A stretch of DNA of 64,000 bases from Burkholderiales bacterium PBB3 (GTDB taxonomy: Bacteria > Pseudomonadota > Gammaproteobacteria > Burkholderiales > Burkholderiaceae_C): the NCBI GenBank assembly GCA_002256115.1, contig NKIK01000003.1:1-64000 (forward strand), given 5' to 3'. A program made the translations under genes and the position numbers. Within the stretch, counting starts at the first letter, position 1; each line of letters begins with the position of its first letter. Below the pieces are notes generated by a model. That model did not search any database. It had not been told where the DNA came from and saw nothing but the letters and a program-made list of their open reading frames with translations. This document shows positions 25,958 to 35,790 of this stretch, piece by piece.

Positions 25958-27274
25958 ATGCTTAACCTCTCGAAGTTCGGGGCCGTCGTCGCCCTTGCTG
26001 GCGTATTCACCCATGCCAATGCTCTAGCCAAGGACACTGCACCCAATAAAACAACGGTGGCCAGCACAACCAGCAGCGCCTGCGGCAGCAAGCCCCTGGT
26101 TACATACACACTAGGACCCCGCAAGGACATTGATGCGCTGTACCCGGCCATCGCTACCGCGTCCCAATCGCGTTACGACCGCTCCATGGCGGTGGCCAGT
26201 AGCATTCAGTTCTACCTGCAAAACTCCCTGCGCCGAGATCTGATAACGGATGCTTGCGGTTTGACAGTGACGCCTCAGGGCACCACGGGCTACCAGGTGA
26301 GCTTTCAATCAGACAACCCGCATGCAGCGTCGTATGGTGCAACCCAAAGCGCCTGGCTGATCCGTGCAGCGCTTGCACTTAAAGGCATTCAGGCTTGCCA
26401 AAACAGCCAGGATTCAGCATGCTGGCAACCCAAGGGCAGTGGCTTGGCTTGCAGCGGACCATGGCAGTTCTACTTACCACTGGGTTTGCCGATGTTGTCG
26501 CAAAAAGCAGTCATGTTGCTGCACTACCCGCCCTACTCTGCGCTGCAGCAGTCGGACTACTTGAATAACGCGACCCTCAACCGCTGGCAACGACTACTGA
26601 CCACCGTGGGTGTTGCCCCAGCGGATTGGACTTTGTACACCACCACAGTCGATATATTCCCCATCGCTGCGCCTGGCAGCGGCCAGACCGGCTGTTTCCC
26701 CACCACGAATGCGGTTCGATACTTTGGTGCCCCTGGTTCCGGCTATATCCCAAGTATGTTGGGCGCGTTAGTGGATCCGCCGGTGGGCAATACGACCCCA
26801 TCAGCCACCCGACCGGTCATTGTTTTTGGTGGTGAGGCGCTCGGCTATTGGAATGCGGCGTACCCGCAAGCCCCTGTAGCCGTCCTCAAGGCAGGCAGCG
26901 TCAACTTGAATCCCGCAGAGCCTAAAAAAATGACGGCTTACATCGGGGCAAATCACCCTATTGCAGCGGTCTACCAAACTTGCACGTCCTCTCCTGGCAT
27001 CACAGTCATGGCAGGCCAGGACCTGGCCACAGCGTGTTTCGCAAAAACTATGGGAGATACGCCAGACGCCGACCCGGTTGCAGTCGGTGCATCTTGCCAA
27101 CGCGCCTATAACCAACCCAAGGCCGATTCAGACCAGGCGACGCAGCTCTGCACGACGGCTGTTATCGATAAAAGCCCTCAGTTCGCGCCGTGGGGCAAAT
27201 CGCAGGCCTTGGCTTGGTGCGCGCAGCACAGCAACCAGGTGTGCCCGCTGCCCGACTACGCAACCCAGCCTTGA
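25958..27274 (+). CDS. Exported protein of unknown function
   Basis: A 438-residue protein with a signal peptide (MLNLSKFGAVVALAGVFTHANALA). It has eleven or so cysteines in the mature part (for example CGSKP, ACQNSQDSACW, LACSG, CFPTT), fitting a disulfide-bonded periplasmic or secreted protein. The middle has PWQFYLPLGLPMLSQ and many aromatic residues. I recognise no domain. AAGG lies before the ATG. It is divergent from dnaE2 and converges on the next gene, so it appears to be transcribed alone. Confidence 0.65.
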   Translation: MLNLSKFGAVVALAGVFTHANALAKDTAPNKTTVASTTSSACGSKPLVTYTLGPRKDIDALYPAIATASQSRYDRSMAVASSIQFYLQNSLRRDLITDACGLTVTPQGTTGYQVSFQSDNPHAASYGATQSAWLIRAALALKGIQACQNSQDSACWQPKGSGLACSGPWQFYLPLGLPMLSQKAVMLLHYPPYSALQQSDYLNNATLNRWQRLLTTVGVAPADWTLYTTTVDIFPIAAPGSGQTGCFPTTNAVRYFGAPGSGYIPSMLGALVDPPVGNTTPSATRPVIVFGGEALGYWNAAYPQAPVAVLKAGSVNLNPAEPKKMTAYIGANHPIAAVYQTCTSSPGITVMAGQDLATACFAKTMGDTPDADPVAVGASCQRAYNQPKADSDQATQLCTTAVIDKSPQFAPWGKSQALAWCAQHSNQVCPLPDYATQP

Positions 27275-27283
27275 GGCGAATGC

Positions 27284-28000
27284 TCAAATGCCAAAGACCT
27301 GCTCGAAACGCGCATTGAAGGCTTCCCGTGCCCGATCTCTAAGCGGCACGCCATGCCCGCACAGGGCATGGTTAAAAGGCAAATCGCGCAAGCGGACGAA
27401 ATCCTGTGCTTTCGGTTCATTCACCATGCTCCACACCGGGCCGATGTTGGCTGATTGGAAGAAGCCCATCTCCGTCATCGTTTTGCGTGACTCGTCTGAG
27501 AAAAACGCATCTGGTCCGACCCAATTCTGCAACGCATCACAGGCCACCAGGATGCCACCTTCGCGGGCGATACGCACAATGCAGGCTGGCAACTTGGTAG
27601 CTTCGAACACAAATACACTTGCCCCCGCAAACGGCATGTCACCACCGGGCTCAAGCAGTTTGTCCGTGGTCAATCCGTTGCCGTGCGGCATACCCGCTGG
27701 TGCCCAAACGGTGGCGCTGTAACGCTCTTTATAAAAGGCATCGTCCAGTCCGTGCATAGCGTCAACCTTGACAATATTTTTAACTGTGCCGAGCGATTCC
27801 AAGTGGGCCAAACCCGCATCATTCAGGCGCACTGTATTGATCAGCGTCAAGTCTTTGCCGTCACGCACGATCGTCATGTTTCGGCTGAAATGCCAGTGCG
27901 AACCCATCAGAACCGTTTTCATGGTTCCGGTTACAAAAAACACATCAGGAAATACTTCATGAATGTCCCCATGGGGCATAGCTTCTGCAAAGTCGGTCAT
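27284..28000 (-). CDS. Metallo-beta-lactamase-fold-like protein lacking the classic metal motif
   Basis: A 238-residue protein. The strand pattern HEVFPDVFFVTGTM, RNMTIVRDGKDLTLINTVRL and GGILVACDALQNW follows the metallo-beta-lactamase fold of DUF4336-like proteins. The HxHxDH metal motif is missing; HGL and HGN occur instead, so hydrolase activity is doubtful. The ATG at 28000 has GAGGG about ten bases upstream; the frame extends to 28063. The gene is divergent from the phospholipase-like gene, 98 bases apart. Confidence 0.6.
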   Translation of the reverse strand: MTDFAEAMPHGDIHEVFPDVFFVTGTMKTVLMGSHWHFSRNMTIVRDGKDLTLINTVRLNDAGLAHLESLGTVKNIVKVDAMHGLDDAFYKERYSATVWAPAGMPHGNGLTTDKLLEPGGDMPFAGASVFVFEATKLPACIVRIAREGGILVACDALQNWVGPDAFFSDESRKTMTEMGFFQSANIGPVWSMVNEPKAQDFVRLRDLPFNHALCGHGVPLRDRAREAFNARFEQVFGI

Positions 28001-28098
28001 GGATGATTTCCCTCGAATCGTAAATTGATAGTCAACACACAAAAAAACTCTACCATAGGCCACTTGCTTGCCTCACCCTCGAACTGGAAGAAGACGCT

Positions 28099-30528
28099 AT
28101 GACAACTACTGCAAACCCTGTAGATGACTACGTGATCAGCCGCGACATGCATGGCGACGCTTACGCTCTCTGGGCATTCGACCTGGATAGTGATGCACTT
28201 TTGCGCAGCATACCCTTGGGACCCAAGGCACGGTTTGACCGTACCCACAGGATTGCACCAATAGGGCGCTATTTGCTTGAGTGGGGCGGGGTGACACTGA
28301 AGGACTATCAACCCTGTTTTCCGTATCGATTGTTTGAGTTTGACCCCACCAGCGAGAATCCGCTTATGGGGCCCGCGCTGCAAAAGGGTCTCTGGACTAA
28401 AACTAAGTTTTGGAGCTACCGCGCGGATTTCGGCAACCCGAACGGTGCCAAAGAGAGCTACGACTCCGGCGACGATTTGATGCTGTTGCCTTTAGGGGGC
28501 TTTATGCTGAACGTGATCCCCACTATGGGCCGGGGCACTTTTCAGCTGTGGAACTTTGACCCCAACCCGCTGCAACTGAACCCGGATGCCCCGCAGAGCG
28601 TGGACCCGCTGCCCACGCCCTACACGCCGCAGGGCTCGTTTGACACCATCGACTTCGACCACGAGCTCATCGCCATGGGCAACTATGTGCTGGACCGCGT
28701 GGCCGACACCGGCGAGTACTGGGTGTGGAGTTTTGACCCCCAGGCGATCATGCCGCTGGCTTTGCCCGCCGTACAGTCGGGGAGCTGGCCACATATTGGC
28801 GCAGACCACCGGCTGGTGGCTATGGGGGAGTACGTGCTGGACTGGGTGCCCGCCAGCCGCCGCTATTGCCTGTGGCGGTTTGACCCCACCTGTGCAGACC
28901 CGCTGGTCGGCCCGGTGCGGCAAGGCACCTTGCCCGAAGGGTTTGATGAAACCACCACGCTCACGCTGGTACAACAACCCCGTTCGGTCAACCCCACGCA
29001 GGCGCAGGTTCCAGGCACCGTGGACTTCATGCGCGACAAAATCAAGCATGTGGTTTACCTGATGCTGGAAAACCGCAGCTTCGACCATGTGCTGGGCTGG
29101 CTCTATGGCAAGACCGACACCGGCATCAACTTTGTCGGTAACGACGCGCCGTTTGACGGGGCCAACACCGACATGTTCAACATCGACCCCTGTGGCGGGC
29201 CAGATGGCAAAACGCCAGAGAAAGTCATGCTGGCCCAGTACAAAGACGGCCAGCTCAGCGAGGAATGGGACCTGGACTTCTTGCCCAACGACCCCTTCCA
29301 CGACAAGACCGACGTGATGCGCCAGATGTTCTATGGCCAAAAAGACGGTTATGACAAGCGCGCCGTGCCGCAGATGGGCGGCTTTGTGTGGAACAACGGT
29401 GTGCATGACGTGATGCAGACCTACGCCCCACGGCAGTTGCCCATACTCAACGGCCTGGCGCGCAACTATGCGGTGTCTGACGCCTGGTACTGCTCTATGC
29501 CCAGCGCCACCGACCCGAACCGTGCCTTTGCGTTCACTGGCTCGTCGTTGGGGCAACTGAACAATTTCCAGAACGGCAACACCTACACGAACTGGCCGAG
29601 CAACCCACACCGCCAGTCAATCTGGAAAGTGCTGTGGAGCAACGGCTTTACCGACTGGAAGCTCTACCACTCGGTGGAGTGGATGAACTTTGTTCACACC
29701 TACCAGCTCTTTTTAGAAGGCACCATTCCGTCGGTGGACACGGCCATAGCGGCCGATGCCACCACGTTTCTGCAAACCGTGGACCAGTTCAAGGCCGACG
29801 CAGCTGCGGGCAAACTGCCCGCGTTCAGCTTTCTGGAGCCTATTTGGATCGCCATGACCGGCACCACGTCTTACCACCCCGGCGCAGACCCTACGGCCGG
29901 TGAAATTGCGCTGAACGCAATCTACGACGCCATCCGCAACAGCCCGCAGTGGAAGGAAACGCTGTTCGTCATTACCTTTGATGAGCACGGTGGTGTGTTT
30001 GACCACGCGCCTCCACCCTACGCCAAGAACCCCTGGCCCAACGACAGTAACGACGGGTTTCGCTACGACCTAATGGGCGTGCGCGTGCCCACCATTTTGG
30101 TGTCGCCGTGGATTGAGCCACAAACCGTGTTCCGCTCCAGTGAGTCCACCGCTTTTGATGCCACCTCCATCCTGGCCACCCTGCTGCACTGGGCGGGTGT
30201 TCCCAAAGCCCGCTGGTGTATGGGTGACCGGGTTCAACATGCCCCCACGTTTGAGGGCGTTTTGCAACGCAGCACCCCCCGCGAGACAACGCCCAAGCTG
30301 GAACCTGCTTTTGACAAGTCCTACCCCAAATCGGGCGCACCCCAAGTGGCAGCTGCCCGCTTAAATGACTTGCACACGCTGATGACACCACGGGTTATCG
30401 CCGCCATGGCCAAGGGAAAACTCAACGACGAACAAATCCAGCAACTGACGGAGAAGGTTTTACGCGAGGCCCGTGACGCAGGCAGCCTGCACACGCAGTT
30501 GCAACGCTTGGCCAAGCAGTTGGTGTAA
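28099..30528 (+). CDS. Phospholipase C/AcpA-type phosphoesterase with N-terminal repeat domain
   Basis: An 809-residue protein. The first 300 residues hold about five repeats, each ending in a phrase like YRLFEFDP, FQLWNFDP, YWVWSFDP or YCLWRFDP and preceded by an IAMGNYVLD-like strand, which suggests a beta-propeller or jelly-roll. From about 310 comes the PF04185 phosphoesterase domain: ENRSFDHVLGW (E324) and FDEHGGVFDHAPPP (D628, E629), the metal and nucleophile region of bacterial phospholipase C and AcpA. These enzymes cut phospholipid head groups or phosphomonoesters. No signal peptide is visible, which is unusual. GGAAG lies upstream of the ATG. Confidence 0.85.
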   Translation: MTTTANPVDDYVISRDMHGDAYALWAFDLDSDALLRSIPLGPKARFDRTHRIAPIGRYLLEWGGVTLKDYQPCFPYRLFEFDPTSENPLMGPALQKGLWTKTKFWSYRADFGNPNGAKESYDSGDDLMLLPLGGFMLNVIPTMGRGTFQLWNFDPNPLQLNPDAPQSVDPLPTPYTPQGSFDTIDFDHELIAMGNYVLDRVADTGEYWVWSFDPQAIMPLALPAVQSGSWPHIGADHRLVAMGEYVLDWVPASRRYCLWRFDPTCADPLVGPVRQGTLPEGFDETTTLTLVQQPRSVNPTQAQVPGTVDFMRDKIKHVVYLMLENRSFDHVLGWLYGKTDTGINFVGNDAPFDGANTDMFNIDPCGGPDGKTPEKVMLAQYKDGQLSEEWDLDFLPNDPFHDKTDVMRQMFYGQKDGYDKRAVPQMGGFVWNNGVHDVMQTYAPRQLPILNGLARNYAVSDAWYCSMPSATDPNRAFAFTGSSLGQLNNFQNGNTYTNWPSNPHRQSIWKVLWSNGFTDWKLYHSVEWMNFVHTYQLFLEGTIPSVDTAIAADATTFLQTVDQFKADAAAGKLPAFSFLEPIWIAMTGTTSYHPGADPTAGEIALNAIYDAIRNSPQWKETLFVITFDEHGGVFDHAPPPYAKNPWPNDSNDGFRYDLMGVRVPTILVSPWIEPQTVFRSSESTAFDATSILATLLHWAGVPKARWCMGDRVQHAPTFEGVLQRSTPRETTPKLEPAFDKSYPKSGAPQVAAARLNDLHTLMTPRVIAAMAKGKLNDEQIQQLTEKVLREARDAGSLHTQLQRLAKQLV

Positions 30529-30555
30529 GCGCACCCGCAGCCAAGATAGCCGCTT

Positions 30556-33435
30556 ATGCCTTTCCTCGTGCTGGCCCTCGTAGGTCTTTGTGCCATTGCA
30601 ATAGGTGCCGCGTGGTTGTACAAAACCCACAACCGGGCCCTCGCACATCAACTGAAAAATGCGCTGGAAGCCGCGCGCACCGAGGCAGCCTTGCGCCAGA
30701 CTGAAGCCCGAGAAGCTCTGGCCCAACAGACGGCGACGGCCTCGGTCTTGCACGTCATGGGCAACTCCATGGCCGACGCCAAACCGGTTTTTGAAAAGAT
30801 TACCGAGAGCTGCTTTCAGTTGTTCGCGGGCTTGCATGGCGGCATTTTGTACCTTCAGGACGACGATATCGTTCACTTGGGAGCGCACCTCGGACCTGGT
30901 GCCAAAGAGTTAGCGCTCGGCCTACCTGGCAAGCTGGAGGCCGGGTCCATTACAGGGCAGGTCATTAAGGGAAAGCGGGTCATCCAGTTTGGTGATGTGC
31001 ACAATGATCCTGGGGCTACAAGCAAGCTGCGTAACAACAGCAAAACCACCGGCACCAACTCCATATTGTTTGTCCCTCTGGTTTCGGATGGTGTGGGTAT
31101 TGGCACCATCTATGTCGGGCGTGAAACAGTAGGCGAGTTTTCCGCCAAAGAGGTGTCGCTACTGGAGACTTTCGCGGACCAGGCGGTGATTGCCATTGAC
31201 AACGTGAAGCTGTTTAACCAGGCCATGGAAGCGCGCGCTGCAGCCGAGGCAGCCAATCAGCACAAGAGTGACTTTTTAGCCAACATGAGCCATGAGATAC
31301 GCACCCCGATGAACGCCATCATCGGCATGGGTTACTTGGCCATGGGCACCAAACTCACCCCACAACAGCGCGACTATGTACAAAAAATTCAGCAGTCGGG
31401 CCAACACCTGCTTGGCATCATCAACGATGTGCTGGACTTCAGCAAAGTGGAAGCTGGCATGCTGCAGATTGAGTCTGGCGACATTCTGCTAGAGGAACTG
31501 ATGAACGATGTGGCTACGCTGATTGCCGAAAAGGCCGCACAAAAGGAACTGGAATTTGTCATCGATGTAGCCCCTGATGTCCCCCAAGCCCTGGTGGGTG
31601 ACGCACTGCGCTTACGCCAAATCCTCATTAACTTTGCCAACAACGCGGTCAAATTTACCCCGACTGGGGAAGTAGCCATCGTGGTGCGGGTGGTCACGCG
31701 GTCTGACACCGATGTGTTGCTGCATTTTTCGGTCACCGACACCGGTATTGGCCTCACACCCGAGCAAATGGGCCGACTTTTCCAGAGTTTTCAGCAGGCG
31801 GATGCGTCCACTACCCGTAAGTACGGTGGCACCGGTCTGGGGCTGGCCATTTCCAAACAACTGGCCGAGCTGATGGGCGGGCAGGTGGGGGTGCAAAGCG
31901 AGATCGACAAAGGCTCCACGTTCTGGTTCACCGCCCGCCTGGGGCTGGGCATGGCGACCCCAGCGCTACTGCTTCCCCAAGCTGACCTGCGGGGTAAACG
32001 GGTACTGGTGGTAGACGACAACGACCACGCCCGCACCGTGATGCACGGCATGCTGCAGCAAATGGGTCTGCACGCGGTGGACGTAGGCTCTGGCCAAGCG
32101 GCGCTGGACACCCTGCGCACCAGCCCGATTCCATTCGACGCCGTGCTGCTGGACTGGCAAATGCCCCGCATGAGTGGCCTGGAGGTCGCCCATAACCTGC
32201 GCGGACTGCCCCTCGCTCAGACGCCCCATATGGTCCTGGTGACAGCCTATTCCCGCGAAGACCTGCTCACCCAGGCGCTGGACGCGGGCATCTCCGATGT
32301 ACTGTCCAAACCGGTCAGCCCGTCCACACTGTTTGACACGCTGATGCGGCTGATGAGCGATGCACGCCCCCCCCCCGCGCCGCGCAGTGTGCGAGGGCCC
32401 CAAAGTCTTAACGGACTGACCGGCGTGCGCGTGCTGCTGGCCGAAGACAACCCACTCAACCAGCAGGTGGCGTGTGAATTGCTGGCGGATGTCGGTGCGT
32501 TGGTCACCGTGGCGGCGAATGGGCGCATCGCCGTAGAGTTGGCCCAAGCGCAAACCTTTGATGCCATCCTGATGGACATGCAAATGCCGGAGATGGACGG
32601 CATAGACGCTACCCGTACCCTGCAGGCCCTGCCCGGCTGGGGCGGCACACCCATCATTGCCATGACCGCCAACGCCATGGCAGCCGACCGCAAGCGCTGC
32701 TTGGACGCAGGCATGGTGGACTTTGTGGCCAAACCCATTGAGCCCGAGCACTTGTTCAAAACCCTGTTGCGCTGGGCCTGGAACGGCAGCCCCGAACCCA
32801 CAACACACCACGCACCGCAGGATTCGGCCATCAGCGCACACCAAGCCCGCTTACTGCCCGCGCACATTGAGGGGCTAGACCTGCAAATGGGCATGCGCCG
32901 CGTCATGGGCCGTGCTGACCGCTACCTGGCGCTGCTGTGCAGCTTTGTGGCCGAGCAGGCAGACGCACCAGGACGCATCGAACTGGCCCTGCGGGAGGGC
33001 CGCATAGCCGATGCCCAACGCGACGCCCACACACTCAAAGGTTTGGCCGGCACCATTGGCGCGCACGCCTTGTTTGATGCAGCGCACATGGCGGAGGAGG
33101 CCATGGAACACGCCACGGCCATCGAATACCTGCCGGAAGTCAAGTACCTGCTGGACGCATTGGTCTTGGCCCTGCAGCCAGTGGTACACCAGCAGGCCAC
33201 ACAGCAAACGATGCCCCCAGGGGCTGTGGACCCTGCGAAACAAGCCCAGGCCATGGAGGTGCTGCTGCACCTGCTACGCAACGACGATGCCAATGCGCAA
33301 CGCCACTTTGCAGACAACGCCGCGCTGTTTGCAGCCCTGTTGGGCGAACACCACCTGCGCGTTAAGGCCCTGATGAACAGCCTAGCGCTGGACGAAGCCT
33401 TGGAAATCATTGAGGCCGTCGCCCTGCCAGCCTAA
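30556..33435 (+). CDS. BarA-like hybrid sensor histidine kinase (GAF-HK-REC-REC-Hpt)
   Basis: A 959-residue kinase with a short N-terminal membrane segment (residues 1-20), a coiled coil, a GAF domain (about 60-220), the dimerisation H-box [14 protein letters not shown] (H246), an ATPase domain with [15 protein letters not shown] and GGTGLGLAI, a first receiver (D533 in LLDWQMP), a second receiver (D674 in LMDMQMP) and a C-terminal Hpt domain (H825 in [13 protein letters not shown]). It would run an internal phosphorelay. A run of ten C (32367-32376) sits in the linker between receivers. The next two genes on the same strand are also signalling proteins, 15 and 21 bases apart. Confidence 0.92.
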   Translation: MPFLVLALVGLCAIAIGAAWLYKTHNRALAHQLKNALEAARTEAALRQTEAREALAQQTATASVLHVMGNSMADAKPVFEKITESCFQLFAGLHGGILYLQDDDIVHLGAHLGPGAKELALGLPGKLEAGSITGQVIKGKRVIQFGDVHNDPGATSKLRNNSKTTGTNSILFVPLVSDGVGIGTIYVGRETVGEFSAKEVSLLETFADQAVIAIDNVKLFNQAMEARAAAEAANQHKSDFLANMSHEIRTPMNAIIGMGYLAMGTKLTPQQRDYVQKIQQSGQHLLGIINDVLDFSKVEAGMLQIESGDILLEELMNDVATLIAEKAAQKELEFVIDVAPDVPQALVGDALRLRQILINFANNAVKFTPTGEVAIVVRVVTRSDTDVLLHFSVTDTGIGLTPEQMGRLFQSFQQADASTTRKYGGTGLGLAISKQLAELMGGQVGVQSEIDKGSTFWFTARLGLGMATPALLLPQADLRGKRVLVVDDNDHARTVMHGMLQQMGLHAVDVGSGQAALDTLRTSPIPFDAVLLDWQMPRMSGLEVAHNLRGLPLAQTPHMVLVTAYSREDLLTQALDAGISDVLSKPVSPSTLFDTLMRLMSDARPPPAPRSVRGPQSLNGLTGVRVLLAEDNPLNQQVACELLADVGALVTVAANGRIAVELAQAQTFDAILMDMQMPEMDGIDATRTLQALPGWGGTPIIAMTANAMAADRKRCLDAGMVDFVAKPIEPEHLFKTLLRWAWNGSPEPTTHHAPQDSAISAHQARLLPAHIEGLDLQMGMRRVMGRADRYLALLCSFVAEQADAPGRIELALREGRIADAQRDAHTLKGLAGTIGAHALFDAAHMAEEAMEHATAIEYLPEVKYLLDALVLALQPVVHQQATQQTMPPGAVDPAKQAQAMEVLLHLLRNDDANAQRHFADNAALFAALLGEHHLRVKALMNSLALDEALEIIEAVALPA
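32367..32376 (+). repeat. Homopolymer of ten cytosines within the hybrid kinase gene
   Basis: The run encodes the proline linker [10 protein letters not shown] between the two receivers. A slip of one base would shift the frame and remove the second receiver and the Hpt domain while leaving kinase and first receiver. Confidence 0.85.
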
Positions 33436-33450
33436 CTTGCCCCCACCAAC

Positions 33451-34641
33451 TTGGACAATGCCTTGACACTAGAGCCCAACACCGCAACCACCGCCCTCCC
33501 GATCGTCATGGTCGTGGACGACACAGCGGCGAACCTGATGCTGGTCAACGACCTCCTGCAGGACCGGTACACCGTCAAAATCGCGTCCAGTGGGTCACGC
33601 GCCTTGAAGATAGCCCATAGCGACAAAGCTCCAGACCTGATTTTGCTGGACATATTGATGCCAGAGATGGACGGCTACGAGGTTCTGCGCCAACTCAAAG
33701 CCAGCCCCACCACCTGCGACATCCCAGTGATTTTTCTGACTGCCCGCAACGAGGAGCGCGACGAGCAAATGGGCCTAGACCTGGGCGCTGTGGACTACAT
33801 CACCAAACCCATCAGCCCACCACTGCTGCTGGCGCGGGTCAAGGCGCAACTCTTGCTGAAAGAGGCACGTGACACGCTGCTGCGCCGCAACCAAGAAGAC
33901 ACACGGCGTTTCGAAGTGGCCATGGCGCAGCAAATGGAACTGAACGCCTTGAAGTCAACTTTCGTGTCCATGACCACCCACGAGTTCAGAACACCGTTGG
34001 CCACCATTTTGTCGTCCTATGAGTTACTACAGGACTACAACGACCGCATGTCACCTACGGCCCGGGAAGACACGCTACAATCCATAGCAAAAGCAGCACG
34101 GCGCATGGTCACTATGCTCGACCAGGTGTTAACCCTGGGCAAGGCGGACGCCAAATTGCTCGAATTCAACCCCCAGCCCTTGAACCTGCCCGCGTTTTGT
34201 CTACAACTGCGGGACGAGGCGCTGGCCGGTCTGGCGGCGCACCCCTCGGAACATGCGGGGCCGCTGACCGTACACCTGGAGCTAGCACAGGACACTGTGC
34301 TCGCGGATGAAAAACTGCTGCGCCACATACTGGGCAATTTGTTGTCCAACGCACTCAAATACAGCCCGTGTGGCCAAAGTGCCAGCTTTCACATTCACAA
34401 CGATAGCGATGCTGTGGTGTTCACCGTTCAAGACCACGGTATCGGCATACCCGCAGACGAATTGCCCCATCTTTTTGGTAGCTTTCACCGGGCCAGCAAT
34501 GTCGGGGACATTCCAGGCACCGGGTTGGGCCTGAGCATTGTGAAACGCGCGGTGGAAAGCCATGGGGGTAGCATTGGGGTTCAGAGCGAACTGGGACGCG
34601 GCACCCTATTCACCGTGCAGATTCCGCAGCACATGGCATAA
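33451..34641 (+). CDS. Response regulator-histidine kinase fusion (REC-HisKA-HATPase)
   Basis: A 396-residue soluble protein. The receiver (residues 15-130) has VVDDTAANLML, D67 in LILLDILMP and the conserved K in YITKPISP. A coiled linker leads to a kinase core with H177 in TTHEFRTPLATILSSYE, N-box LLSNALKYSP and DHGIGIPADELPHLF. It can receive a phosphate, probably from the hybrid kinase upstream, and pass it on. The TTG at 33451 is used because the first ATG (33508) would cut the first receiver strand. The receiver is nearly duplicated in the next gene. Confidence 0.85.
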   Translation: MDNALTLEPNTATTALPIVMVVDDTAANLMLVNDLLQDRYTVKIASSGSRALKIAHSDKAPDLILLDILMPEMDGYEVLRQLKASPTTCDIPVIFLTARNEERDEQMGLDLGAVDYITKPISPPLLLARVKAQLLLKEARDTLLRRNQEDTRRFEVAMAQQMELNALKSTFVSMTTHEFRTPLATILSSYELLQDYNDRMSPTAREDTLQSIAKAARRMVTMLDQVLTLGKADAKLLEFNPQPLNLPAFCLQLRDEALAGLAAHPSEHAGPLTVHLELAQDTVLADEKLLRHILGNLLSNALKYSPCGQSASFHIHNDSDAVVFTVQDHGIGIPADELPHLFGSFHRASNVGDIPGTGLGLSIVKRAVESHGGSIGVQSELGRGTLFTVQIPQHMA

Positions 34642-34662
34642 GCAGCTTACAGGGGCACGAAT

Positions 34663-35790
34663 ATGGAAACCGAATCCAAGAACTCAGAGCGCCCCACCGT
34701 GATGGTGGTGGACGACACCGCCGCCAACTTGCTGCTGATGAACGACCTGCTGCAGGACCACTACACCGTCAAAATTGCGTCCAGTGGGTCACGCGCCTTG
34801 AAGATAGCCAATAGTGACAAGACCCCCAACCTGATTCTGCTGGACATCATGATGCCGGAGATGGACGGCTACGAAGTTTTGCGCCAACTCAAAGCCAACC
34901 TCGCCACACGCGACATACCCGTGATTTTTTTGACGGCCCGCAGTGATGAGCGGGACGAACAAATGGGTCTGGACTTGGGCGCGGTGGACTACATCACCAA
35001 ACCCATCAGCCCTGCCATCGTGTTGTCGCGGGTGAAAACCCACCTGGCACTCAAAGCGTCTGTCGACTTTTTGCGCGACAAGAACGACTACCTGGAGCAA
35101 GAAGTACGACGCCGTATGGCTGAAGTGCGCGATGTGCAGGACGTCACCATCCTGACCATGGCGTCCTTGGCAGAAACGCGGGACAACGAAACCGGCGACC
35201 ACATCGTGCGCACCCAGCATTACGTGCGCCTGCTGGCCGAGCACTTGCGTGGGCATCCGCGGTTTAGCGCCTACCTGAACGATGTGAGCATTGACCGCCT
35301 GTTCAAGTCCGCGCCCCTGCACGATATTGGCAAGGTCGGCATCCCCGACAGTATTCTGCTCAAGCCCGGCCCGCTCACCCCAGAAGAGTTCGAGGTTATG
35401 AAAACCCACACCACTCTGGGCAAAGAGGCCATTGAAAGCGCCGAAGCCCGGCTGGGCAAGACCGTGCCCTTTTTAAGTTGCGCCAAAGAAATCGCCTACT
35501 CCCACCAGGAAAAGTGGGACGGCTCGGGCTACCCGCTAGGCTTGGCAGGCGATGCCATCCCCATCTCGGCCCGCCTCATGGCCATTGCCGACGTGTACGA
35601 CGCACTCATCAGCCGGCGCGTCTACAAACCCCCGTTCAGCCACGCAGCCGCCATGGAAATCATCCAGCAAGGCCGGGCACGCCACTTTGACCCCGACGTG
35701 GTAGACGCCTTTGTCGCCATTCAACTCGACTGCAAAAGCGTTGCCGAGGCACACACGTCAGATGCCGAGGAGATGGGGGAAGGAGCTTAA
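34663..35790 (+). CDS. REC-HD-GYP cyclic di-GMP phosphodiesterase (RpfG type)
   Basis: A 375-residue response regulator. The receiver has D61 in LILLDIMMP. The HD-GYP domain has ETGDHIVRTQHYV, H220-D221 in LHDIGKVGIPD and GSGYP (287-291), so an active phosphodiesterase is expected. It is the output of the three-gene signalling set, lowering cyclic di-GMP when phosphorylated. Its receiver is close to that of the preceding gene at both protein and DNA level, so the two arose by tandem duplication. The last four bases overlap the converging gene. Confidence 0.92.
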   Translation: METESKNSERPTVMVVDDTAANLLLMNDLLQDHYTVKIASSGSRALKIANSDKTPNLILLDIMMPEMDGYEVLRQLKANLATRDIPVIFLTARSDERDEQMGLDLGAVDYITKPISPAIVLSRVKTHLALKASVDFLRDKNDYLEQEVRRRMAEVRDVQDVTILTMASLAETRDNETGDHIVRTQHYVRLLAEHLRGHPRFSAYLNDVSIDRLFKSAPLHDIGKVGIPDSILLKPGPLTPEEFEVMKTHTTLGKEAIESAEARLGKTVPFLSCAKEIAYSHQEKWDGSGYPLGLAGDAIPISARLMAIADVYDALISRRVYKPPFSHAAAMEIIQQGRARHFDPDVVDAFVAIQLDCKSVAEAHTSDAEEMGEGA

